The notes: a model not told the origin generated them from the letters alone. Shown: positions 27,008 to 36,890, numbered from the stretch's first letter. The stretch is 64,000 nt of DNA from CAWDDG01 sp963801065 (GCA_963801065.1 CAWDDG010000002.1:1-64000); one strand, 5' to 3'. Numbers and translations: made by a program.

Positions 27008-27532
27008 CTACTGGGCCGCGGCGTCACCGCTCGGTGTCACGGCGAGCCATAGTCCGCCGAAGTCGCGCACGTCGTGGCAGCGGACCTGGTTCTTTCCCTC
27101 GTGGGCGTAGAAGTACAGCGGGTGACCGGCGTAGGTGACCTGAGTAGTGCCGTCGGTGCGGGTCGTGGTGCCGAGCGCATCCGCGCGGGCGGCCACGGCG
27201 GGGATGGGCGCACCGTCGGTCAACACCGGTGGCCAGGCGTCCGCGCACTCGTCATAGCACTCCGGGCGGGTGGTCTGCTCCTTGTCGAACAGGTAGATGG
27301 CCTGTCCGGTGTCGTCGAAGAGGACCTCCCCGAACTGGCTATCGGCAGTCGTGACGATGGTTCCATCCGCCGCCGCGGTGACCGATTCCGACGGCGTCGG
27401 CTGCGTCGGCGGACTGCTCGACGTGGCCGGCGACGACCGTCCACCAGGCGGCGGCCCGGCGGTCGTCTCATCTTCCCCGCAGCCAGCGAGCACGAGGGCC
27501 AACCCGGCAACAGCCGCAGCGAAGGTACGCAC
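27008..27532 (-). CDS. Secreted lipoprotein with YxFxxD repeat domain (COG4315-like)
   Basis: About 174 residues. Signal peptide with lipobox VLAGC near residue 21, a Pro/Ser/Thr linker, then the repeat domain with GQAIYLFDKEQTTRPECYDE and YAGHPLYFYAHEGKNQVRCH. These are the conserved Y-x-(F/W/Y)-x-x-D pattern and cysteine-containing WPP block (CADAWPPV) of this family. Such proteins are attached to the outer face of the membrane; their role is unknown. The GTG at 27532 was chosen because the signal peptide starts right after it; the frame remains open to 27721. Confidence 0.85.
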   Translation of the reverse strand: MRTFAAAVAGLALVLAGCGEDETTAGPPPGGRSSPATSSSPPTQPTPSESVTAAADGTIVTTADSQFGEVLFDDTGQAIYLFDKEQTTRPECYDECADAWPPVLTDGAPIPAVAARADALGTTTRTDGTTQVTYAGHPLYFYAHEGKNQVRCHDVRDFGGLWLAVTPSGDAAAQ

Positions 27533-27629
27533 GACGACGACCGTAACGGCCGACCAGCCCCGCCACGACGTCCCCGGGCCGGACGTCACAGGTCGGTAAG
27601 ACACACCGTCCGGGTTATACCGCAGATCG

Positions 27630-28030
27630 TCGAGCTCAATGGCCCGTTCCACATCGGGGCGCCGAAGACGGGTCGATCGCTCTTCGGGTTGTACCGCTGG
27701 GACACGCAGCGGTTCGGCCACTCCAAGCCCACCGGGGCGCCGCTGAGGTGGTCGAGGGTCATCGCGGCCTTGGTCAACGTCACCGGATGGCGGAAATACA
27801 GGCTCCTGACCAGCGTGCCCACCCGGATGCTTGTCTTACCAGCGGCCATCAGCGTCAGCGTCGTGGGACCGTCGAACATCGCGTGCCGGACGGTCGCCCT
27901 TGTCCTGGCCTCCCACGCGACCTGCGAATCGGCAGCGATCTCGATCTCGCTCGCCCCGACGACGGGCCCGCTCGTTGATCCGCGCGGGGGAGCCGTTGGC
28001 GAGCGCCTTCTTGCTGCGTTCGGCCATTGT
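27630..28030 (-). pseudogene. Luciferase-like monooxygenase (F420-type), broken N-terminal part
   Basis: MAERSKKALANGSPARINER (start at about 28028) is followed, in a shifted frame, by GASEIEIAADSQVAWEART and then SLYFRHPVTLTKAAMTLDHL SG, family motifs of LLM flavin/F420 enzymes. Residues that should lie between (the DAVWFPDH block) are deleted and the sequence becomes unrelated after LDHLSG, so only about the first third survives. The motif LMAAGKTSIRVGTLV is also recognisable. Confidence 0.65.
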
Positions 28031-28198
28031 GTTCTCCTTCGACTTGGCTGAAGGCTCGGGACTTGGGCGAGAACACCACGCACCCCTGGGACGCGGACCC
28101 AGATCCGCGACCCGTAACGTCAGCGAGCCCACAGTCCAAGTCATCGCCGCCAGGTAGAAATGTGCGGAGCGAGGACTACCGGGCGGCTGGAGGCGGTC

Positions 28199-28798
28199 AT
28201 GGGTTGGATCGGCTGGTGTGCGGGCACCGCGGCGACGGGAACTGGCGTTGCCGCGGCCGGCTACGTGGGGCTGGTGACCGGCGCCATCTCGCCCGACCTC
28301 GGCCTGGGCCGCAGATCCCGGCCGCTCGGCCCCCACGCGGTCGACATCGCTGCTCCACGCGAGGTCGTCTTCGACATCATCGCCCAGCCCTACCTCGGTC
28401 ATGCGCCCCGGGCGCTTGCCAACAAGATCCGTGTACTGGACCGCGGTACCGACATGGTGCTGGCCGCGCACTTCACCCCGGTCCACCGACGGCTGATCGC
28501 CCGAACGGTCGAGACGGTCCGCTTCACCCGTCCTGAGCGGGTCGACTTCCGCCTGGTCCGCGGACCGGTACCGCATGTCGAGGAGGAGTTCACTCTCACC
28601 GAACTCGGCTCCGGGACCCGTCTGGAATATCGCGGGGAGATGGCCGCCGACCTGTGGAGGGTCGGACAGCGATGGGCCGGCCTCGTGGCCCGGCGCTGGG
28701 AACAGGCCGTCGCAGCGTCATTCGCCTCGATAAAGGCAGAGGCGGAACGCCTCGCAAGCAAACCGCCGCGCCGTCAACCCCCCGCCACGAGCCGGTGA
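28199..28798 (+). CDS. SRPBCC-family (polyketide cyclase/START-like) protein
   Basis: 199 residues. A short Gly/Ala-rich hydrophobic N-terminus (GTGVAAAGYVGLVTGAI) may anchor it. A START-type helix-grip fold follows: HAVDIAAPREVVFDIIAQPY, VETVRFTRPERVDFRLVRGP, EEEFTLTELGSGTRLEYRGE and the long C-terminal helix. Members bind hydrophobic ligands. GGAGG lies 5 bases before ATG 28199, which is why this start is preferred over one 13 codons upstream. Ligand unknown. Confidence 0.85.
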   Translation: MGWIGWCAGTAATGTGVAAAGYVGLVTGAISPDLGLGRRSRPLGPHAVDIAAPREVVFDIIAQPYLGHAPRALANKIRVLDRGTDMVLAAHFTPVHRRLIARTVETVRFTRPERVDFRLVRGPVPHVEEEFTLTELGSGTRLEYRGEMAADLWRVGQRWAGLVARRWEQAVAASFASIKAEAERLASKPPRRQPPATSR

Positions 28799-28985
28799 CA
28801 CCGGCAGCCCCAGCGTGACAACGCGATGATGCTCACGGCCGTGCCGGGATCGCCGGACTCGGAGAATCGTGCCGCCACAAACGATCTGCTGAACGCGTTT
28901 GCGGACAGGCCGATAGCCTCCCGGGCGGGGCGGTTTCTGAGCCGAGCAGGGCAGCGGTCGTGGGAGCAGGAACCGGCACTGTTTC

Positions 28986-29438
28986 GTGGCTTCCGCAGGC
29001 GCAACAACCGGGACTCAGGCTGTACCTGTAAACGTAGCTGCCGGCGCGTCGGCTGGGCTCGTCGCCGGCGTTCCCCCGGGCATCATCATGCAGGCCAGGG
29101 ACATGATGCCGATGGTCGCGGATCTCATCCGGAGCACCTCCGAAGGCCTCGGCTGGCTGGTGCATCTGTTCAACTCGGCCCTCTTCGGGGCGATCTTCGC
29201 GCTCCTGTTCTCGCGGTGGATCTCGAAGCCCAATCGGGCCATCGGGCTGGGGCTGCTCCACGGCATCGCCCGGTGGGTCGTCGGCGCACCGTGGATCCCG
29301 CCAGCACGGCTCGGGATGAGCGAGATGATCTTCGAAGTCGGCGACGACCAGTGGTGGAACCTGGCCGGTCACCTGCTCTACGGCCTGCTGCTCGGCGCGC
29401 TGTATGTACTCGTCCGGCCGATCCTGTCACGCCGCTAG
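28986..29438 (+). CDS. Hypothetical membrane protein
   Basis: 150 residues with about four hydrophobic segments (VNVAAGASAGLVAGVPPGII, LVHLFNSALFGAIFALLFS, GLGLLHGIARWVVGAPW, LLYGLLLGALYVLVRPIL). Pattern resembles DUF1440/YagU-like small membrane proteins but I cannot assign it firmly. Start GTG 28986 is uncertain and has no strong ribosome binding site. Confidence 0.55.
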   Translation: MASAGATTGTQAVPVNVAAGASAGLVAGVPPGIIMQARDMMPMVADLIRSTSEGLGWLVHLFNSALFGAIFALLFSRWISKPNRAIGLGLLHGIARWVVGAPWIPPARLGMSEMIFEVGDDQWWNLAGHLLYGLLLGALYVLVRPILSRR

Positions 29439-29683
29439 GCACGATGCCTGACCGTGAAAGGTAGGGTTCCGAGCGCGGTGATCGGGTTGTGGCGATCCAG
29501 GTCAGCACCGGATGTGAGGGCGATCGCTTCGGGGCCCCCGTGCCGGAATGACCTTGCCGGCGCGACGGGTCCGTAACTGTCGGTCCCATGGCCTAGATTC
29601 GCCAAGCGGGACGGTCGCCGCAGTTGCACGATGCGTGGACAGGGATCCTTGCGCGGCACTCAGGCGACGTCGGAGGGGGTTGA

Positions 29684-30571
29684 GTGGTGGTGGTGACTCG
29701 GCCGGCGTGGGTGAGCGATGAGCTGTTCCCGTTCGAGAGCCGCTTCCTGGACGTGCACGGGGCGAACGTGCACTACATCGACGGGGGTGACGGGCCGGTC
29801 TTTCTTGCCTTGCACGGAAACCCGACGTGGTCGTTCCTCTACCGCCACATCGTGCAGGGGCTGACGGACCGGTTCCGGTGCGTGGCACTGGATTACCCGG
29901 GCTTCGGGCTGTCCACCGCCCCGGCCGGCTACCGGTACACGATCGCCGAGCACGCCCGGGTCGTGGACGGCTTCGTCGATCGGCTCGGGCTGCGCGAGGT
30001 CACCATGATGGTGCAGGACTGGGGCGGCCCGATCGGGTTCTGGGTGGCCACCCGCCACCCGCAGTGGTTCCGGGCGTTCGTGATCGGGAACAGCTGGGCC
30101 TGGCCGCTGCGGGACAGGACCACCGAAGTGTTCTCCAAGGTGCTGGGCAGCTCCGGCCTCGGCGGGCTGCTGGTGAGGCGGGCCGATGTCTTCGTGAACG
30201 TGTTCATGCGCGGCGGCATCAGACGCAAGAAGCTCACCCCGGCCGAGAGGCAGATGTACAAGCGGCCCCATCCCACCCCCGAGTCGCGAGTCCCGGTGCA
30301 TGTCATGCCGCGGGAGATCCTGGCCGCCCACGAGCTGCTCGCCGAGGTGGAGCGCGGGCTGGTTCGGGTCGCCGACAAGCCGGCGCTCATCGTGTGGGGC
30401 GAGAAGGACCCGGGCTTCAAGGTGCCGCACCGGCAGCGGTGGGAGCGCACGTTCCCCAACCACCGCACCCACATCCTCCGCGGAGCCTCGCATTACATCC
30501 AGGAAGACGCCCCCGACGAGATCGTCACCGCGATCAAGGACTGGTGGCCCGGCCGGGCATCCGGCCGATGA
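29684..30571 (+). CDS. Haloalkane dehalogenase-like alpha/beta hydrolase
   Basis: 295 residues. Oxyanion/halide motif LALHGNPTWSFLYR (Asn 46), nucleophile elbow MMVQDWGGPIGFW (Asp 112, halide-binding Trp 113), acid in IVWGEKDPGF and catalytic His 270 in LRGASHYIQED. Asp as nucleophile followed by Trp is the signature of haloalkane dehalogenases, which hydrolyse C-halogen bonds to alcohols and halide; related epoxide hydrolases also use Asp but have different neighbours. Cytoplasmic, monocistronic. Four consecutive GTG codons (29684-29695) follow GGAGGGGG, so the exact start is one of these. Substrate cannot be inferred. Confidence 0.9.
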   Translation: MVVVTRPAWVSDELFPFESRFLDVHGANVHYIDGGDGPVFLALHGNPTWSFLYRHIVQGLTDRFRCVALDYPGFGLSTAPAGYRYTIAEHARVVDGFVDRLGLREVTMMVQDWGGPIGFWVATRHPQWFRAFVIGNSWAWPLRDRTTEVFSKVLGSSGLGGLLVRRADVFVNVFMRGGIRRKKLTPAERQMYKRPHPTPESRVPVHVMPREILAAHELLAEVERGLVRVADKPALIVWGEKDPGFKVPHRQRWERTFPNHRTHILRGASHYIQEDAPDEIVTAIKDWWPGRASGR

Positions 30572-30924
30572 CCCACGCCTTTCGCTGCTGAGCCCGACCC
30601 TCCCGCTGCCCCGTAGCACGACATTCAAATGCCCTACTCGGCACGAGCGTGACAGTCTCCACTCGGCGTCTTGACAGCCCTGCCGAACAAACGGCATGCG
30701 CCAAATAAGCGCGCCATGGGGCGCGGCCCGCAATGTACCGCCCGGTGTGGATCGGTGACGCTGAAGGCCCGCGGCCACGAGCCCACGCACGCCGTGTTCT
30801 CATCGCGACGACGATGGCCTTGGTGCCGTCGGTGATGAGCTGCCTGCGACCACAGGTTGCGTGCGAATCGTGCCTCCGGTCTGACGTCGCAACCAAAGGT
30901 CGGTCGGGGTTGGAGGGGGAGCAA
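30572..30924. other. Intergenic between convergent genes
   Basis: About 350 bases; no family resemblance on either strand and no clear hairpin. Confidence 0.5.
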
Positions 30925-31410
30925 TCAGGCGCCGGGTACGGGGATCACCGGGCAGACGAACTGCTTCACCACACCGGTGTCGATAGCCGTCCCGGCGTCG
31001 AAGGCCACCTTGATCTCGGCCGTCGAGTCGAGCGCACCGTCGCCGTCGAGGTCGCCCGCCGCCAGTGCGGCTTGGTAGCCGGACGGGAAGGACAGCGCGT
31101 GCACCTGCCAGCGCCCGCCATTGTAGTCCGGGTCGCCGGGCGCGGCCGTCGCGACGTTGGCCTGCGCCCCGCCGAAATCGTAGATGGTGTCCCACGCGTG
31201 CGCCGGTGCACCGGTGCCGGACAGGTCGGTCGGGGTGTTGACGGTCCGGTACAGCACGCCACCGACATAGAACGCCGGGCCCGTCACGCCGGCCGCGGCT
31301 GGGGCGGCGGCAATCAGGACGGGTCCGATGGCAAGAACGGCCGCCGCCGCAGCGACTCGACGAGCGGCGGCACGGCTGCGTCGAGCATTGGGGGTGCCAG
31401 TGCCAGGCAT
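30925..31410 (-). CDS. Secreted hypothetical protein with DxDxDG motif
   Basis: 161 residues with a Sec signal peptide (basic SRAAARRV, hydrophobic AAAAAVLAIGPVLIAAAPA, Ala-x-Ala cleavage). The mature part reads AFYVGGVLYRTVNTPTDLSG, AWDTIYDFGGAQANVATAAP, YNGGRWQVHALSFPSG and LAAGDLDGDGALDSTAEIKV, the latter with a calcium-type DLDGDG loop. No enzyme family recognised. GAGGAGG 4 bases before ATG 31410 fixes the start. Confidence 0.7.
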   Translation of the reverse strand: MPGTGTPNARRSRAAARRVAAAAAVLAIGPVLIAAAPAAAGVTGPAFYVGGVLYRTVNTPTDLSGTGAPAHAWDTIYDFGGAQANVATAAPGDPDYNGGRWQVHALSFPSGYQAALAAGDLDGDGALDSTAEIKVAFDAGTAIDTGVVKQFVCPVIPVPGA

Positions 31411-31704
31411 GGGTCCTCCTCGGGGCTGGAAGCGCTGCTGCGCCAACGCTCCAAACCAATCCCAGATCCCGCCCCCAGAGCCTTACCAGCCCCTATCAAG
31501 AGTCTTACGTGCGCGTGACGGGCATTTCGTCACAACCCATCGAACACGGTCGTCCAACCGTCCGACCCGATCGCGGCTGCGGCCACACCAGGACGAACGA
31601 CTCCTCCGTCGACCAGCGTGTCGACGGCAGCGGAAGACTGGCCACCGCACGGCTACCGAAGTTGACCGGCTTCCCAGCGACGGAACTGCACCGGCGTCTC
31701 ACCC
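31411..31704. other. Intergenic, nothing recognisable
   Basis: No coding or structured element recognised between the secreted-protein gene start and the kinase fragment. Confidence 0.5.
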
Positions 31705-31853
31705 CTAGCTGCCACCGGCTGGAAGTCGGACGGTGAAGCGGCAGCCGCCGTCCCCGTTGGCCACCGACACCTCACCGTCGTGCAGGTCGTCTAGTCCCCT
31801 GACGATGGCCAGTCCCAGCCCGCCTCCGCCGGTCGGCTGCGGCACCTCGAAGT
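31705..31853 (-). pseudogene. Histidine kinase, C-terminal ATPase fragment
   Basis: About 49 residues: VPQPTGGGGLGLAIVRGLDD and GEVSVANGDGGCRFTVRLPA, the G2 box and final strand of a HATPase_c domain, with stop TAG 31707-31705. The rest is replaced at 31853 by an IS110 remnant. A response-regulator fragment on the plus strand lies beyond the remnant. Confidence 0.75.
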
Positions 31854-32515
31854 GCGCCGCGAGCAGCTCATCGTGGAGATGGTCAGCCACATCCAGCAGA
31901 TCCGGGCGCTGCTGGAGTGCGTGTGGCCGGCGAGCTTGGACACCGCCCAGTACCCGTTCGGGTCGAAGACCTGGGCCGCAGCGATGACCGTGATCTGCGA
32001 CCGCGACGGCGCTGACCTGGCCCGCACCCGCCGGCTCGGGCCGGTGAGGTTCGAGCGGGCAGTGCGCCGCGAGATCACCAGGCGGGGCGGCCAGAAACCG
32101 TCGCTGCGGATCGTGCGCGGCCTGTTCGCCGCGCTCGACGACCCGACGGGGGTGACCGCGCATCGGCTCGGCGCGTTGGAGCGGGTGGCGTTCCTGTTGC
32201 AGGACTGGTGGCACGCCGGGCAGCGGCTGGCCGACACCGAGCAGCGCATGACCGGTGTGCTCGATGAGCTCAACCTCACCGAGGTGGTGACCTCGATCCC
32301 GGGCCTGTCACCGGTCGGGGCGGCGGCGATCCTGGCCGAGACCGGCGACCCCACTCGGTTCGCCACCGCCCGGGCCATGGTCAAGCACGCCGGGCTGGCA
32401 CCGCGGGAGAAGCTGTCGGGCACCTTCGTCGGGCCGCACCAAGCTCACCGGCCAGGGCCGGCCCGGGCCTGCGGCTGGCCGCCTGGCGCGCGGTGTGGGG
32501 AGCACTGAAGGCCAA
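31846..32515 (+). pseudogene. IS110-family transposase, truncated
   Basis: Central and C-terminal parts of an IS110 recombinase: VEMVSHIQQIRALLECVWPA, LGALERVAFLLQDWWHAGQR, and the transposase_20 region VTSIPGLSPVGAAAILAETG followed by ARAMVKHAGLAPREKLSGTF. The DEDD domain is missing at the N-side, and a frameshift near 32432 moves the end (RTKLTGQGRPGLRLAAWRAV) to another frame. Distinct from the intact IS110 at 40.5 kb. Confidence 0.85.
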
Positions 32516-32529
32516 CCACTGCCGGAATA

Positions 32530-32997
32530 GACCCGCCGCCGCGGGTGCTCGTGCTGACGACCTTCGACCTCGACGAGTACGTCTTCGGCGCCCTGCGCGC
32601 CGGCGCCGCCGGCTTCCTGCTCAAGGACGCTCCGCGCGAGCGCCTGCTCGAGGCGATCCGCGTCATCCACGGCGGCGACGCGCTGCTGTCGCCCTCGATC
32701 ACGCGCCGGCTGATCGAGGACTTCGCCGCCCGCACCGACCCGCTCGAACTGCCCGAAGCTCTGCTCGAGCAGCTCACGCCACGCGAGCGCGAAGTGCTCG
32801 TTCTGGTAGCGCGCGGACTGTCGAACAGGGAGATCGCGAAGCGACTGGTCGTGACCCAAGCGACCGTCAAGAGCCACGTCGGCAGCATCCTGATGAAGCT
32901 CGGCCTGCGGGACCGGGTGCAGGCCGTCGTGTTCGCCTACGAGCACGGCATCGTCGCCGCCGGCGAACCGGCTGAGGGCTCCGCCGACGAGTCTTGA
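32530..32997 (+). pseudogene. NarL/LuxR-family response regulator lacking the phospho-acceptor half
   Basis: Starts in the middle of a REC domain (RVLVLTTFDLDEYVFGALRA, with the conserved Lys in FLLKDAPRE), then a complete LuxR helix-turn-helix (LTPREREVLVLVARGLSNRE, TQATVKSHVGSILMKLGLRD). The Asp phosphorylation site is absent because the IS110 remnant replaces it. The DNA-binding part could still be made from internal starts and act constitutively, but it is most likely debris of the kinase/regulator pair. Confidence 0.85.
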
Positions 32998-33082
32998 CGT
33001 GTCGTCGGCACCTTCGTGTCACAGACTGTTCCTTCTCGTCTCATGTCGTCGACGGTCCAAAAGAACGAGGAGCAGACCTCTG

Positions 33083-33310
33083 TGCATGTCTTTGTTGTTG
33101 GAGCAACGGGAGTGATCGTCAGCGCCTGACGCCGCAGCTGCTTGCTCGCGGTCACAAGATGACGCCACGACGCGGACCCTGCAGAACGTCGATGATCCGC
33201 GCTCTGGGCGTCCAGCAGATCGTCGTCGACCGGCTCGCCGCTGGCGCCGACAGCGAGGCCATCGCGCAGGCGGAAGCCCGACGCGATCGTCCACCAGATG
33301 AGGGCAGGAC
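33083..33310 (+). pseudogene. NAD(P)-dependent epimerase N-terminal remnant
   Basis: VHVFVVGATGVI then, after a shift, RLTPQLLARGH and, after another, LGVQQIVVDRLAAGADSEAI AQAEA. These are the Rossmann start and second strand of an epimerase like the one at 14.6 kb but a different copy. No downstream domain. Confidence 0.6.
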
Positions 33311-33532
33311 GGTTCCGGCGCCCCCTCACCCCACACCCCCGCTACGCACGGCCAGAGGACGTTGACGATCCTCTCCGGGCGAACCCTCCAACGGGCGGGC
33401 CCGAGCCGCATCCGGGCGACACGCCGAACGATACGACCGCCGCCTCAACCCAAGCCACGGCGACGGCCGGCGGCCGGCCCAACAGCGCCCCGGGTTGGTC
33501 GCGGCCGAGGGCGAAGTGAAGCGATCTCGTAT

Positions 33533-33815
33533 ATGGCGGTGCTGCAGGATCAGCCGGAGCTGTTCGATCCGGTGGCATTGACGGCCACCGCGTGGCGGGT
33601 GCTAGACGCCGTGGATGACGATTTGTTGGCCGTTCTGCGGCGGGCGCGGACCGGGTTGTGGGCGCAGCGTGCCGAGGCCGGGAGCTGCCGACTCGACCGC
33701 CGGTGGCCGCGCTTGGTCCTCGATGTCGACGCGACACTGGTGCGCAGTCATCGGAGAAGGAGCAGGCGGCGCCGCGGTATCAAGGGGCGGTTTCGGCTAT
33801 CACCCTGATCCTGGG
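33533..33815 (+). pseudogene. IS1380-family transposase, central fragment
   Basis: MAVLQDQPELFDPVALTATA, WRVLDAVDDDLLAVLRRAR and RLVLDVDATLVRSH, then in other frames SEKEQAAPRYQG and GGFGYHP: the block leading to the first catalytic Asp (LDVDATLV) of IS1380 transposases. Frames shift twice and both ends are missing. Confidence 0.8.
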
Positions 33816-33949
33816 CTGGCCGCTGGTGCGTGGCCGGACTTCCAGCGGTGGGCTCGGATTGCTTCTGCCAGATGGATACAAGTATGGGTGCCGGCCGGTC
33901 GGGCCAGCCCGCACCCTGATGGTGGAGAGGGATCCACACCCTCCAGGCG

Positions 33950-34306
33950 CTACCGCAGCCGTAGGTGGACGACGGCGCCTTCGTCGGTGAGCCAGACCAG
34001 ATGGAGGTGGTCGGCGTCGGCAGCCAGCTGCGCCTCGACCACCCTCTCTACATGAGGCAATCCATCGACCGCACCGGCGAGGGGCTCGCCGTCAACAGGC
34101 AGCGCGAGGCGAACGTCAACTTCGCCCGCGCTCGCGGGTGGAACAGTCGTGGCGGAGTATGTCGAGAACTCGATCACCGCGACCAACGGCACCCGGTACC
34201 GGGCTTCGAGTACCGGATGCAACTCGTCGATCGGCTCCGCCTGCCGCTGCAGAGCTCCCCCAGTCCATTCGTTTAGCGCTTGAGGCGCGCGGAGGAGGCG
34301 TCGCAT
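33950..34306 (-). CDS. Possible hypothetical protein
   Basis: 118-residue frame (RYRVPLVAVIEFSTYSATTV; AGEVDVRLALPVDGEPLAGA; VVEAQLAADADHLHLVWLTD) with alternating hydrophobic strands that look protein-like. No family, no good ribosome binding site, and it faces the sialidase-like gene. Low confidence. Confidence 0.25.
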   Translation of the reverse strand: MRRLLRAPQALNEWTGGALQRQAEPIDELHPVLEARYRVPLVAVIEFSTYSATTVPPASAGEVDVRLALPVDGEPLAGAVDGLPHVERVVEAQLAADADHLHLVWLTDEGAVVHLRLR

Positions 34307-34451
34307 GAGCGACGACCGGCGCGACCAGATGCCAGGCGCCTCTCCCTCCGCCCGCCCGTTGAACCGGGCACTACGGAAAGCGTTGACATCGGAACGCGAC
34401 GGGCTAGCGTGACAACGGAATCCAGGGCAAGGGGTGCGGGAGGCGAAGCCA

Positions 34452-36029
34452 ATGGGCCGGTCGGTTCGATTGTTGATGATCGTCCTGGGGGCAACCGCGC
34501 TGCTCGTCACCGCGGCGCAGGCGGCGCCGCTGAACGCGGGTCCTCCGGTGGAGGTATCGACCACCAACCCGCTCGCCGCGTGCCCGCCGGATGGCTCGGG
34601 GACGAACTTTCCCGGCTCTGAAGTGGAACCGTGGGTCGAGGTCAACCCGACCAACGAGATGAACATCGTCGGCTTCTACCAGCAGGACCGCTACTCCAAC
34701 GGCGGGGCAAAGGGCAACGTCGCGGCAGTAAGCCTGGACGGTGGCCTGACGTGGACTCAGGTCGCCGTGCCGAACGACACGCGCTGTACAGGGGGGTTCT
34801 TCCAGCGTTCGTCGGACCCGTGGATCTCCTTCGGCCCGGACGGGACGCTGCACGCCATGAGCCTGGTCACCGATCCCGACGTGGGCGCGGCGTTCGGCGC
34901 CAACGGCATGACCTACAACCGGTCGACTGACGGCGGGTTGACCTGGGAACCGGCCATCCTGCTGGTCACCGACCCGGTCGGCCGCTTCCTCAACGACAAG
35001 AACTCGATCACAGCCGACCCGAACGACGCCGACTTCGTCTACGCGGTGTGGGACCGAGTGCAGGTTTCGGCGGGGGCGATCGTCCAACCGGAGAACGTGG
35101 CCAGGGATGCCTTCAAGGGACCGATCTACTTCACCCGGACGACCAACGGCGGCGACTCGTTCGAGCCGGCCCGCAAGATCTACGAGACCGGGGCCAACAA
35201 ACAGACCCTCGGCAACCAGATCGTCGTCGAGCCGGCGAGCAGGGGCGGATCGTTGTTCAACTTCTTCGCCGACATCACCAACGCGTCCAACCGCCGCGGC
35301 GGGATCGGCCCGGTGAAGATCTCCTACATCCGCTCGGACGACCGCGGCGAAACCTGGACCCTGCCTACCCGGGTCAACGACATGATCCCGATGAGCCTGA
35401 TCATCGGCCGCGAGTTTGAGACACCCATCGACGTCGAGGACGTGCCGTGCCCCGATCCGACCGACAACGGCGCCTGCCCGATCCGCGCCGGCGATCTCAT
35501 CCCCGACGCGGCTGTCAACCCGGTCAACGGCAACTTGTACGCGGTGTGGATGGACGCCCGGTTCGACGGCGGCCTGTTCCTGGTCGACCACGACAACATC
35601 GCGTTTACCCAGTCGACCGACTTGGGGCAGACCTGGTCGGCGCCGATCAAGGTCAACAGGACCCCGACCGGTGAACCCAACTTCGACCAGCAGGCGTTCA
35701 CCCCGTCGGTGCACGTGGACAGCAACGGCACGGTGGTCGTGACCTACTACGACCTGCGCAACAACACCGCAGACCCGGCGTCACTCGATACCGACTACTT
35801 CGCGGTCAGCTGCGAATCGGCGAGCGAGAGCTGCGCCGATCCGGCCAGCTGGGAGGAGGAACGCATCACCCCGACCTCGTTCAACATCCGCAACGCACCG
35901 TTCGCCCGCGGCTACTTCCTTGGCGACTACATGGGCCTGGACAACGCCGGTGACGACGCGACCGCCATGTTCGGACAGGCTTTTGCGCCGAACAACGCCA
36001 GCCAGTACTTCAGCCGGCTGACACCCTAG
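34452..36029 (+). CDS. Secreted BNR/Asp-box (sialidase-fold) protein
   Basis: 525 residues. Signal peptide (LLMIVLGATALLVTAAQAAP), then a beta-propeller with several Asp-boxes of the S-x-D-x-G-x-T-W type: SLDGGLTWTQ, STDGGLTWEP, RSDDRGETWTLP and STDLGQTWSAP. This fold is shared by sialidases and other exo-glycosidases, but the catalytic Arg triad and Tyr of true sialidases cannot be confirmed, so activity is open. Cys pairs (CPDPTDNGACPI; CESASESCAD) suit an extracellular protein. ATG 34452 has GGGAGG 8 bases upstream; an earlier in-frame start would spoil the signal peptide. Confidence 0.85.
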   Translation: MGRSVRLLMIVLGATALLVTAAQAAPLNAGPPVEVSTTNPLAACPPDGSGTNFPGSEVEPWVEVNPTNEMNIVGFYQQDRYSNGGAKGNVAAVSLDGGLTWTQVAVPNDTRCTGGFFQRSSDPWISFGPDGTLHAMSLVTDPDVGAAFGANGMTYNRSTDGGLTWEPAILLVTDPVGRFLNDKNSITADPNDADFVYAVWDRVQVSAGAIVQPENVARDAFKGPIYFTRTTNGGDSFEPARKIYETGANKQTLGNQIVVEPASRGGSLFNFFADITNASNRRGGIGPVKISYIRSDDRGETWTLPTRVNDMIPMSLIIGREFETPIDVEDVPCPDPTDNGACPIRAGDLIPDAAVNPVNGNLYAVWMDARFDGGLFLVDHDNIAFTQSTDLGQTWSAPIKVNRTPTGEPNFDQQAFTPSVHVDSNGTVVVTYYDLRNNTADPASLDTDYFAVSCESASESCADPASWEEERITPTSFNIRNAPFARGYFLGDYMGLDNAGDDATAMFGQAFAPNNASQYFSRLTP

Positions 36030-36034
36030 CCGCC

Positions 36035-36400
36035 AACCCAAGCAGCACCGAAACGGCGGTTGTGGCGCCACACGACCGCCCACTCCGGCCGGGATCGAGC
36101 CGGAGCGTGACTCGCACGGTAGTGACGAAAGTCGCTGCCGGTTACCTCGATTCCGGCTTGTTCGGTCGGGTGTTCGGCATGCTCGTCGGCGGTGTCCCGA
36201 TCATGGGCAGCCGCGTCGGCCGGTGGCGGCAAGCTGGTAAGGACACCGACCACGCCCAGCACTGCTGCCGCGAACACCACTTCGCCGCGCACGGTGCGGC
36301 GTATACGGCCAACGTGGGTGCGTCCGCGCATGATTGCGGGGACGTTCCAGAACCGGTCGATTGCACCCAGCGACGCCAACAGGGCGACCAGGCCCAGCTC
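36035..36400 (-). pseudogene. Copper-resistance CopD-like protein, C-terminal remnant
   Basis: The minus strand reads LGAIDRFWNVPAIM, RTVRGEVVFAAAVLGVVGVL TSLPP and, further on, IEVTGSDF, the last helices of CopD and the start of the FixH/YtkA-like domain that often follows. The N-terminal seven helices are missing and the end is frameshifted. The segment beyond it (about 36410-36465, plus strand) reads LPAGTHQVRIEFAYD, a motif of the C-terminal domain of some arylsulfatases. So at least two unrelated gene fragments are joined here; the rest up to 36890 is unrecognised. Confidence 0.6.
36054..36080 (+). terminator. Hairpin after the BNR-protein gene
   Basis: GGCGGT/ACCGCC and TGTG/CACA arms with a GCGC loop and a 2-base bulge, 25 bases after the stop codon at 36029. 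No T-run, as is common in high-G+C actinobacteria. Plausible terminator. Confidence 0.5.
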
Positions 36401-36890
36401 GCAGCTTCCCGCCGGGACGCACCAGGTGCGGATCGAGTTCGCCTACGACCCTGTCTCCCGATGATGAGCGCTGCGTCGCTGGGCATGTCTCGGTCCAGCA
36501 GAACGCACACGGGCGCTACCCGGAGATCAGCGGTGAGCTGTTCGCGGTCAATCCGCGCCTTCGGAAGAGTGACCCAGTCACCTCCCGCGGCGCAAAGCCC
36601 GACCAGGTGCCAGCCAACAGTCACCGGACACGCGACGTGGAACCTGGGTGGATCGACGCTAGCCTCGGATGTGCCGGCGACCGCGATCCGATCGCGGCGG
36701 AATGACGCACATCGTCGACTGCGCCAATCAGTGCATGAGAGTAGGCGCTGCCGGAAAACCCGTGGTGGCGCAGCGCAGGCACGTCGTACCGTGATCGCGA
36801 CCGGACGGCCCGGCCCGAGATCCCGAGGAGGTAGCCAGATGCGAGCAGCGCACGCTCCCGTCCAGTTCCGCCTCCTCGAAGGGATCACGC

